A stretch of DNA of 64,000 nt, from positions 62,001 through 126,000 of the forward strand of contig NZ_JACJSF010000005.1 of NCBI RefSeq assembly GCF_014698035.1, in the 5' to 3' direction. Below the pieces are notes generated by a model that had not been told where the DNA came from, ran no database searches, and was given only the letters and a program-made list of their open reading frames with translations. The position numbers and the translations under genes are program-made. Source of the DNA: Desmonostoc muscorum FACHB-395 (GTDB lineage Bacteria; Cyanobacteriota; Cyanobacteriia; Cyanobacteriales; Nostocaceae). Below, piece after piece: positions 57,634 through 64,000 of this stretch (position 1 is the first letter of the stretch; each line of letters begins with the position of its first letter).

Positions 57634-57774
57634 GTGGCATCTGCGACAAATCAATTATTAAAGTTATCAATCCAATATTTACCAAAAATTGCCACTAAAT
57701 TAGCAATTACAACTCTAATAGCAATTCTACCGTTACCAGTTAAAGCAGTTACATTATATAGAACTCCTATTTGA
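57634..57774 (+). CDS. Short secreted-protein start (46 residues, possibly truncated)
   Basis: A GTG at 57634 has AAGGAG eight bases upstream. The product opens MASATNQLLKLSIQYLPKIA and continues into a hydrophobic stretch TLIAILPLPVKAVTL, a plausible signal peptide with cleavage after VKA. A stop follows at once, so only an export signal is left. It may be the 5' end of a gene lost by deletion, or a small peptide. The remainder of the 57471-57939 spacer holds no recognisable gene. Confidence 0.4.
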   Translation: MASATNQLLKLSIQYLPKIATKLAITTLIAILPLPVKAVTLYRTPI

Positions 57775-57939
57775 TTTTTGAAAGGCAAAAGTAATTGAAA
57801 GTTTTCCATACAAAGATTTCTTTGTTAATATACTTAGCTAGATTCAACTAAGAGGCAGAAGGAAGCGGGCAGGGAGCAGGGGAAGAATTAGAGACAAATC
57901 ATTTGTATCAGGGATTTCGTGAAATGGTATGACAGAGCT

Positions 57940-58689
57940 TTAATGTTCTTGTCCTGTTGGCCGGATAAGAATTTCGTTCACATTAACGCGCGACGGTTGC
58001 GTAACGGCATAAACGATCGCAGCAGCAACATCTTCGCTATGCAGAGGTGTGATTGCCTTGCGCCGTTCTTCAATACGTTGTTTGGCAACTGGATCGGTAA
58101 TTTGGTTGTCAATTTCTGTATCCACCAAACCAGGTTCAATAATGGTGACGCGGATGTTGTCCTTATGAACTTCTTGGCGTAAAGCTTCTGAGAGGGCATT
58201 AACGCCCCATTTGGTAGCATTATAAACACCCACACCCGCCCGTGCTGTCCGACCTGCCACTGAGGAGATATTGACTATGTGCCCCGATTTTTGCGCCTTC
58301 AACAGAGGTAAAACAGCGTGAGTAGCATATAGCAGTCCTAGTACGTTGATGTCGAACGATCGCCGCCAGTCTGAGCTATTTCCAGCTTCAATGGTTCCGA
58401 GTAAGGCAATCCCGGCATTATTCACCAGGATATCGACCCTTCCCAATTCTGCATTTGCTTTTTCCACCAAGTGATTTACCTGGTTTTCATCAGTCACATC
58501 AGTGACAATGGGCAATGCCTTGCCACCACTAGCTTCAATCCGTTCTGCTAATGCCTGAATGCGATCGCCACGCCTAGCAGCCAATACTACTGTTGCTCCT
58601 TCTGCCGCCAATGCGATCGCAGTTGCTTCTCCAATTCCTGCTGAAGCCCCAGTGATAATTGCTACTTGTTCTTTTAATTTACCTGTCAT
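57940..58689 (-). CDS. Short-chain dehydrogenase/reductase (SDR)
   Basis: This is a 249-residue classical SDR with the NADP-binding TGASAGIGEATA motif (residues 14-25), NNAG at about 91, catalytic Ser in NISSVAGRTAR, and YNATK (YxxxK) near 158. The AARRGD after beta-2 suggests NADP preference. The substrate is unknown. It follows the DHA2 transporter gene after 50 bases on the same strand, so the two are likely co-transcribed. Confidence 0.93.
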   Translation of the reverse strand: MTGKLKEQVAIITGASAGIGEATAIALAAEGATVVLAARRGDRIQALAERIEASGGKALPIVTDVTDENQVNHLVEKANAELGRVDILVNNAGIALLGTIEAGNSSDWRRSFDINVLGLLYATHAVLPLLKAQKSGHIVNISSVAGRTARAGVGVYNATKWGVNALSEALRQEVHKDNIRVTIIEPGLVDTEIDNQITDPVAKQRIEERRKAITPLHSEDVAAAIVYAVTQPSRVNVNEILIRPTGQEH

Positions 58690-58739
58690 TTATTTAATTC
58701 CTTAGTGATTGGTAATTCGTAATTAGTAATTGAGATTAG

Positions 58740-60179
58740 TTATTCTCCCCCTGCCCCCTGCCTCTTCCTGATCCTCAACACAGATGCGACTGCTGCCCCA
58801 CAAAGTATTAGGGCTGCAAAGCGAAAAGTTCCTTGAAACCCCGCAACGATCGCATCAGGAGGGGCAACAGAAACATCTGCACCCGCAGACATACTAGCGA
58901 TTAATGCTCCAAATACTGCCCCGATTAAAGAAACTCCTACTGTGTTCCCTGATGTACGTGACAAAGATAGTAGCCCAGAAGCAATCCCTAGCCGCTCCCT
59001 TGGTACTGCTCCCATAACAGTGCTGTTATTGGGCGATTGGAATAAACCCAGTCCAATGCCGTAAATAAAATAGCGCGACACATAGCCTAGCTCAGTAATC
59101 TGAGCATCAAAGGTGCTAATCCCCAAACAGCCACCTATCATTAACCCCAGTCCAATTGGGCTGATTAGTCGAGCGCCAAAGCGGTCTGAAAGTATTCCTC
59201 CTAATGGGGCAATTAACCCACTAAGTACAGGTGACACGGCTAGTAGCAGCCCCACTTTTACCGTCGGATAATGCTTGACGCTCTCTAGAAAGAAAGGGAC
59301 GATGAGTAGCGAGCCGCCGATAACAATGAATGTTAGCCACCCACTTAGCAAACCCATACTCAACTGAAGATTGCGAAACAGGTTTAGTTCTAGTAGTGGC
59401 TCCTTTATAACTGCTTCAACTACCAAAAAAATTATGAAACTTACGGTAGCGATCGCTAATAATACTAGTGCATTGGTACTGCCAAAGCCCTGACTTTGCC
59501 CTAGCGTCATACCCAGACCAAAACTACCCAGAGTCAATAAAGCCAATACAGCTCCAAAAAAGTCAAATTTCTGTTTACCCTGAATGCGTACAGAAGGTGG
59601 CACTACACGAGCTATCAAGAAACTAGCGATAATCCCCAACGGTACATTGATGAAGAATATACTATGCCAGCCTGATAAGCTTAGGAGCAGCCCGCCTGCG
59701 GAAGGGCCAAAAGCAATTCCCAATGATACAACACTACCGATAACGCCAACAGCGCGACCTCGCTCCGAAGATGGAAAAACTTCTGTAATGATTGCCAAAC
59801 CAAGCCCAGAAATGAACACAGCACCCAGTCCTTGAAGTGCGCGAAAGGCAATCAACCACTCAATACTAGGTGCAAAACCACACAACAGCGAACTGAAAGT
59901 AAATAGAACAAGTCCCCCCTGATACAAGGATTTCTTACCCCACATATCTCCCAAGCGGGTTGCCCCCAAAACTAAACCGGAACTGACCAACTGGTAACTC
60001 AATACAGCCCATTGGGTTGTCGGAAAACTGGTACCAAAGGCTTGCACCAATGTGGGTAAAGCAACATTGATGATGCCCACATCAAGGGTAGACATGAACA
60101 CCCCAAGTCCGACACCGAATAAGACCCAATTTTTTTGAGCGTCTGACAAAGCCAGAGGTTGTGTTTCCAATTGTGCCAA
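58740..60179 (-). CDS. DHA2 (EmrB/QacA) family MFS drug transporter
   Basis: This 479-residue membrane protein has about 14 helices. Motifs are FMSTLDVGIINVALPTLVQA (DHA2 motif D1), RLGDMWGKKSLY (motif A), and GPSAGGLLLSLSGWHSIFFI-NVPLG (antiporter motif C and following). It probably exports drugs or other small hydrophobic compounds by proton antiport. The start is a TTG at 60179, supported by GGAGG eight bases upstream; no ATG exists before helix 1. It is in a probable operon with the SDR gene. Confidence 0.93.
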   Translation of the reverse strand: MAQLETQPLALSDAQKNWVLFGVGLGVFMSTLDVGIINVALPTLVQAFGTSFPTTQWAVLSYQLVSSGLVLGATRLGDMWGKKSLYQGGLVLFTFSSLLCGFAPSIEWLIAFRALQGLGAVFISGLGLAIITEVFPSSERGRAVGVIGSVVSLGIAFGPSAGGLLLSLSGWHSIFFINVPLGIIASFLIARVVPPSVRIQGKQKFDFFGAVLALLTLGSFGLGMTLGQSQGFGSTNALVLLAIATVSFIIFLVVEAVIKEPLLELNLFRNLQLSMGLLSGWLTFIVIGGSLLIVPFFLESVKHYPTVKVGLLLAVSPVLSGLIAPLGGILSDRFGARLISPIGLGLMIGGCLGISTFDAQITELGYVSRYFIYGIGLGLFQSPNNSTVMGAVPRERLGIASGLLSLSRTSGNTVGVSLIGAVFGALIASMSAGADVSVAPPDAIVAGFQGTFRFAALILCGAAVASVLRIRKRQGAGGE

Positions 60180-60530
60180 GATTTAGCCTCCGCCTTTGAC
60201 TTTACGGTTATGAATAGTTTGCATACGTATATTCATTATCCTCACTATCTGTTCGCTGCGATCGCTTCGTTGCTCAAAAATACTCTGGATAAATTGCCAA
60301 ATTCAGGTTTATTTCAGGCATTATCTTCTCAATCAGCAACACTGGCTTTTCTACTTGTCATATATTTTGGTAAATTACTTAGATACTTTTAACTCCAAGC
60401 TCCTTCGGCTATATCAACAATAGTATTTAGTAAAATACGGTAACTCGATATATTCACTGTATTTTATACTAGTTAGCAAACTATCATAGACACCTCTAAG
60501 AAGCAAGTCCTAGAGATTTTCGTATAAGCA
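60180..60530. other. Intergenic region, nothing recognised
   Basis: AT-rich spacer between two divergent genes. A 77-codon plus-strand frame overlaps the transporter start and is not credible. Promoters for both flanking genes must lie here. Confidence 0.4.
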
Positions 60531-60980
60531 ATGACTCAAAAAGCTGCCTTATCTCGATTTTCCTTAGCATTTATTGCAGGCTTTGTGTCTGTTTTGCTAT
60601 TTCACCAAGGTATGTTGGCGTTGCTACATACAGTGAATTTCACGCCTCGCACTCCTTATTCAACTGCACCAACACAACCATTTGGAATCCCGCAAATTTG
60701 GTCAAGTGCATTCTGGGGAGGAATTTGGGGAATGATTTGGGTAGCAATCGCGCCTCGTTTTCAAAATGATAAAAACTATTGGTTAACAGCATTGGTATTT
60801 GGTGCAATTGTCCCGACGCTAGTAGCTTGGTTTGTGGTTGCACCACTCAAGGGTCAGCCCATCGCTGGAGGCTGGAAACTTGTGGGAATAGTCACAGGTT
60901 TATTAGTTAATGGTGCTTGGGGAATAGGAACCGCCGGGTTGCTGAGATTATTCTCTAGAAGACAATTGTTCAACAGCTAG
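60531..60980 (+). CDS. Small integral membrane protein (about 4 helices)
   Basis: The protein has 149 residues with hydrophobic segments at FSLAFIAGFVSVLLFHQGML, IWSSAFWGGIWGMIWVAIA, WLTALVFGAIVPTLVAWFVV and LVGIVTGLLVNGAWGIGTAG. The Gly/Trp-rich second helix is distinctive of an uncharacterised bacterial family found near oxidoreductases. No function is assigned. It starts at an ATG at 60531 and stands alone. Confidence 0.7.
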   Translation: MTQKAALSRFSLAFIAGFVSVLLFHQGMLALLHTVNFTPRTPYSTAPTQPFGIPQIWSSAFWGGIWGMIWVAIAPRFQNDKNYWLTALVFGAIVPTLVAWFVVAPLKGQPIAGGWKLVGIVTGLLVNGAWGIGTAGLLRLFSRRQLFNS

Positions 60981-61042
60981 ATTTTTTAAGACTTCTACTA
61001 GTTTCTGAAGAGACTCGCCATTTATTCAGTAAACCAGTAAAG

Positions 61043-61317
61043 TTATTTCCCAGACGTTCCCGGCTCAATCCGCGCCCCAAGCTGAAGAACTCGTCCGAGA
61101 TCATCAGCATTTCGCCAAGTTTCAACTATCTTCCCGTCAACAATCCAATGAATGAACATAGCCGTGAACGTCTGCTCTCGACCATGACTAAGTATTCCAA
61201 AGAAACTTTCCTGAGTGCAGGTATTAGTTGCACGCACCACAACTTTGTCACCTTCAGCAATTACGTCTTCAATTGTCCATTTCTGCTCAATAGCCCCAAA
61301 TGAGCCAAAGAGCTTGA
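61043..61317 (-). pseudogene. SnoaL-like (ester cyclase) gene truncated by an IS
   Basis: About 90 codons encode the C-terminal two-thirds of a SnoaL/NTF2-like protein: WTIEDVIAEGDKVVVRATNT, FTAMFIHWIVDGKIVETWRN, DDLGRVLQLGA. The N-terminal helices are missing, and the frame runs into the left end of the IS at 61318. The missing part is not found on the far side of the IS, so a deletion went with or followed insertion. Confidence 0.75.
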
Positions 61318-62577
61318 GGGGAGACAAAATACCCTGAAATAGATATATGGCAAGTAGTGTAGCAATTTATGGTAAAAGAAAAAGAGCATTAATTCGCAAT
61401 AAGCTCTATTTAATGATAATGTTACCAGAATTCTACGAAACAAACCTCAAGCGAGAATTGGGACGTGCAGAATATTTATTACTAAAAATCCTGATAAATT
61501 TATTACAATCTATTAAAACTGTAAGCCTTGAGGCATTGGCTACAGCTTTACCTATTCCAATATTGTTTGAGAGTAGAAGAAAAAAGATTCAACGTTTTTT
61601 ATCTCTGAATTACATAAATGTTGAAGAAATATGGTTTCCCATAGTTAAAAGCTGGCTAGAAATATATTTTCCTTTGACTGAAGTTGTTTATGTAGTTATA
61701 GACCGGACTAATTGGGGATGCATTAACCTATTAATGATTAGTGTGGTTTGGGATAAAAGGTCTATTCCAATATATTTTGAGTTATTAGACAAGTTAGGCT
61801 CGAGTAATTTTGACGAACAAAAAGTTGTTTTTAATAAAGCGCTACCCCTGTTTAAAAATTATAAAACTGTTGTGCTAGGAGACCGCGAATTCTGTTCACT
61901 GAAATTGGCTAACTGGCTTACAGAGCAGAAAGTGTACTTTTGTTTACGTATAAATATTGATGCTTTTATAGAAATAGAACCGGAGATTTGGCTGCAATTA
62001 AAAGATTCAGGTTTATCGCCTGGAGTTTCGTTTTTTTATCAAGGGGTTAAATATACAAAGTCTACAGGATTTATCAGTTTTAACCTTGCTGGTAAATGGA
62101 AACGTAAACGCTTTGGAGTCGCCCCAGAAGAAGGCTGGTTTATTCTCACTAACTTTGATACTTTAGAGTCGAGTATTAAAGCTTATAAAAAACGGTTTGA
62201 TATTGAAGAAATGTTTAGAGATTTTAAGAGTGGTGGTTACAACTTAGAAGATACTAATGTATCAGGACAACGGCTAATTTCATTAATATTATTAATCTCA
62301 CTTGCTTATACCTCTGCAACTATATCTGGTCAAAAAATTAAACGTATGGGTGTTCAAAAATATGTCGGTAGAATTAAAGAATCTGGGCGGACAATTCGCC
62401 GTCATAGCAGTTTTTATATTGGATTATATGGGTCTAACTGGGTTGATTTTATGGAAAATTCTTATGAATTAGTAGCTAAATTAATGACACTAGCTCCTAA
62501 TAAGTGTAAGTATTATCAACAAGGGGAAAGAGCTATAAGGCTTATCCTATAGGCATCCTAGCCCTTTTTGTCCCCCC
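61318..62577 (+). mobile_element. IS4-type insertion sequence, about 1.26 kb
   Basis: The element is bounded by GGGGAGACAAAATACCCT (61318-61335) and, in reverse complement, GGGGGGACAAAAAGGGCT (62560-62577); 11 of the first 12 bases match. It contains one transposase gene. No target duplication is visible in the flanks, which fits a later deletion at one side. Confidence 0.75.
61347..62552 (+). CDS. IS4 family transposase
   Basis: This 401-residue DDE transposase has the first Asp in VVIDRTNWG, the second in VVLGDREFC, and the Glu within YKKRFDIEEMFRDFK. The last block fits the Y-2-R-3-E-6-K signature of the IS4 family. All catalytic residues are present and the frame is intact, so the element could be active. 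ATG codons at 61347 or about 22 codons later (MIMLPEFYE) are possible starts. A decayed relative lies at 10901-11140. Confidence 0.93.
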   Translation: MASSVAIYGKRKRALIRNKLYLMIMLPEFYETNLKRELGRAEYLLLKILINLLQSIKTVSLEALATALPIPILFESRRKKIQRFLSLNYINVEEIWFPIVKSWLEIYFPLTEVVYVVIDRTNWGCINLLMISVVWDKRSIPIYFELLDKLGSSNFDEQKVVFNKALPLFKNYKTVVLGDREFCSLKLANWLTEQKVYFCLRINIDAFIEIEPEIWLQLKDSGLSPGVSFFYQGVKYTKSTGFISFNLAGKWKRKRFGVAPEEGWFILTNFDTLESSIKAYKKRFDIEEMFRDFKSGGYNLEDTNVSGQRLISLILLISLAYTSATISGQKIKRMGVQKYVGRIKESGRTIRRHSSFYIGLYGSNWVDFMENSYELVAKLMTLAPNKCKYYQQGERAIRLIL

Positions 62578-63030
62578 GTAAGCCTTTTTACTTACAACTA
62601 AAAATAGTATTTACTTATCAGTGATTAATTCTGGGCTGATGCAAGTTCAAAAATAAATTTTTGCTCCGTGCATTATTGCTAATTTTTTGAAAGACAGCCA
62701 TTACCGCTTTGGGTAGCCCCAAAGATTATTGCATTCTAGACAGCATCCCAAACGCTCTCATTACTGGTACACTGCCACGTACTTTAATCGAATGTCCTAA
62801 CGCACAGGACATTTTTGGAAAAAGCAAGGCCACAGTAGGGGTTTTGACGGTACAGACAAAAAACGAGTAATGTTAGTATCATCCAAACTAAGCAAAATCC
62901 CTTGCTCCTTGCCCCAGCATAAAGTGTAAAGATGTGTATACTAATAATGATTCAAGAATAATAGCTCAGAAAATAACGAGAATATTATTTACGTTACTCA
63001 GTCATTGCAAGAGAAAAAGGATTTATCAAA
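62578..63030. other. Spacer right of the IS, no clear gene
   Basis: GTAAGCCTTTTTACTTAC at 62578 is a small palindrome at the IS edge. A minus-strand stretch near 62790-62900 reads as broken short frames with stops and is not identifiable. The promoter of the next gene must be near the right end; GAGAAAAAGG precedes its ATG. Confidence 0.4.
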
Positions 63031-64000
63031 ATGGATTCCTTCGGTATCTACACCCTGGCTAATGATGTGGTGTTTGACCAACTAGTAGCTTTGCTAAACA
63101 GTATTGAGGTGAATGTTAGCGCAGATATTCCTATTTGTATAATTCCATATAATGAGCAACTAGATTTAGTTAGGAAGGAAATTCAGAATCGGAAAAATGT
63201 AATCTTGTTTGATAATTGGGACGTAATTCAACACTGGGAAGAATTTGCTCATCAGGTTTGGGCAGCACATCCAAGGGAAAAAGAGACAAAATTATCACGT
63301 CCTAGTTGGTACAAAAGTCATTTACAAAGAAAGTTTGTTGCCTTTGAGGGTATTTTTGATAAATTCGTATTTTATGACGGTGATAGTTTGGCAATGAAGC
63401 CACTCAATCATGTAATTGACAAGCTAGAAACATCAGATTTTGTTTTTGATGATTGGGAACACCTTAAGGATAGAGCTGTTGCAGCGTTAAATATTTCAGT
63501 TATAGAGAAAACTGGGCTGTATACAGAAGCAGATATACGTCCTCAACTCCATTGTTCTAGTTTCTTTGGCTCTAAACGAGGATTGTTTACTGTTAAAGAT
63601 ATTGAGATAATGAAAGAGCAATTAATTACCCAAAAAGAAGTTGAGTGGATTAATGGACATGGATGGTGGGATGATTCTTTTTTGTTTAACTATATGACCT
63701 TGCGCTGCGATCGCCCACTTTTTAACTTTACACTTAGCCCCAATGGTGAAGATAGAACAGGCAACTGTGCTAATGCAGATCCCTTTGTCAATATTAATAA
63801 CGTTCTTTACAATCAAGATGGCTTAAAACCAATTCATCGTATACATTATATGAGCTATTCTTCTCGTGATTTTGCCCAGCTATCTCAAGGGAAAGATGTC
63901 AATATATGTTATGGAAATGAATTTTTGCACTATCGCTTTCTTAAAGAACCAGAACAAAGACCAAAACAGCTTAAACCAGCAAGTATAATTACCAAAACTA
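63031..64000 (+). CDS. Npun_R2821/R2822-like protein, glycosyltransferase-like (partial, 3' end off window)
   Basis: The ATG at 63031 has a GAGAAAAAGG site upstream, and 323 codons are open to the right edge. The N-terminus IYTLANDVVFDQLVALLNSI and the motif FVFYDGDSLAM resemble GT-A type nucleotide-sugar enzymes, with a DxD-like DGD. I recognise the overall pattern as the cyanobacterial family named after Npun_R2821/R2822, for which no function is established. Trp- and Asp-rich segments (EWINGHGWWDDSFLF) follow. It may act in surface polysaccharide synthesis; this is inference. Confidence 0.7.
   Translation, partial: MDSFGIYTLANDVVFDQLVALLNSIEVNVSADIPICIIPYNEQLDLVRKEIQNRKNVILFDNWDVIQHWEEFAHQVWAAHPREKETKLSRPSWYKSHLQRKFVAFEGIFDKFVFYDGDSLAMKPLNHVIDKLETSDFVFDDWEHLKDRAVAALNISVIEKTGLYTEADIRPQLHCSSFFGSKRGLFTVKDIEIMKEQLITQKEVEWINGHGWWDDSFLFNYMTLRCDRPLFNFTLSPNGEDRTGNCANADPFVNINNVLYNQDGLKPIHRIHYMSYSSRDFAQLSQGKDVNICYGNEFLHYRFLKEPEQRPKQLKPASIITKT

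Noticed and set aside
60159..60392. 77-codon plus-strand frame at the DHA2 transporter start
   Set aside because: Overlaps the transporter start and ribosome site on the other strand; no features of a real protein.

Overview
The window is cyanobacterial, most like a filamentous heterocyst-forming genus (Nostoc/Anabaena group). The palindrome GCGATCGC (HIP1) is frequent. The intergenic spaces carry several families of short palindromic repeats typical of these genomes. A 563-residue phenylalanine ammonia-lyase matches, as far as I can recall it, the well-studied Anabaena variabilis enzyme at nearly every position, and a 662-residue PrcA-like protease has the length I recall for Anabaena PrcA. 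No tRNA, rRNA or CRISPR array was seen.

Layout. 1-2918: N-terminal part of a large PAS/GAF sensor protein (minus) that runs off the left edge. 2.9-14.6 kb: mixed genes, namely a family 2 glycosyltransferase, a Rieske ferredoxin, a VWA-domain protein, a two-gene DUF6745-type pair, a protein with an eCIS-core (DUF4157) and a DUF922 metalloprotease domain, an IS4 transposase remnant, two exopolysaccharide glycosyltransferases and a small unknown. 15.3-45.7 kb: a hybrid polyketide/nonribosomal peptide locus on the minus strand. 46.5-51.5 kb: a small protein resembling a protease pro-region, a PrcA-like subtilase with P-domain, and thiC behind a TPP riboswitch. 51.5-61 kb: accessory genes (DUF6887 with a truncated DUF6888 partner, an RTX repeat protein, a DUF442 phosphatase-like protein, GNAT, TetR, ChaC, SDR, a DHA2 transporter) mixed with remnants. 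61.3-62.6 kb: an IS4-type insertion sequence next to a truncated SnoaL-like gene. 63.0-64.0 kb: the start of an Npun_R2821/R2822-like protein that runs off the right edge.

The biosynthetic locus reads collinearly from high to low coordinates: type II thioesterase, MFS exporter, phenylalanine ammonia-lyase, 4CL-like ligase-ACP loading protein, PKS (KS-AT-DH-KR-ACP), PKS (KS-AT-KR-ACP-KS-degenerate AT), then an NRPS of unusual order T-C-T-A-C. An extra DAHP synthase lies about 3.4 kb beyond the NRPS. Inferred logic: DAHP synthase raises aromatic flux, PAL makes trans-cinnamate, the ligase loads it on its ACP, the PKS proteins extend it with malonate, and the NRPS adds an amino acid whose specificity code I read by eye as serine. 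No thioesterase or reductase release domain is present; a condensation domain ends the line.

The strongest unexplained signal is a shared promoter-proximal element: on the plus strand an ACTTATCR-like half, exactly 15 bases, then TTTATGCAA (coding strand TTGCATAAA-N15-YGATAAGT). It lies upstream of the thioesterase, ligase, second PKS, NRPS and DAHP synthase genes, with a degenerate copy upstream of PAL. It ties the separated DAHP synthase gene to the cluster and suggests one regulator or sigma factor controls the pathway. I could not search databases, so the novelty of the product and of the motif is unverified.
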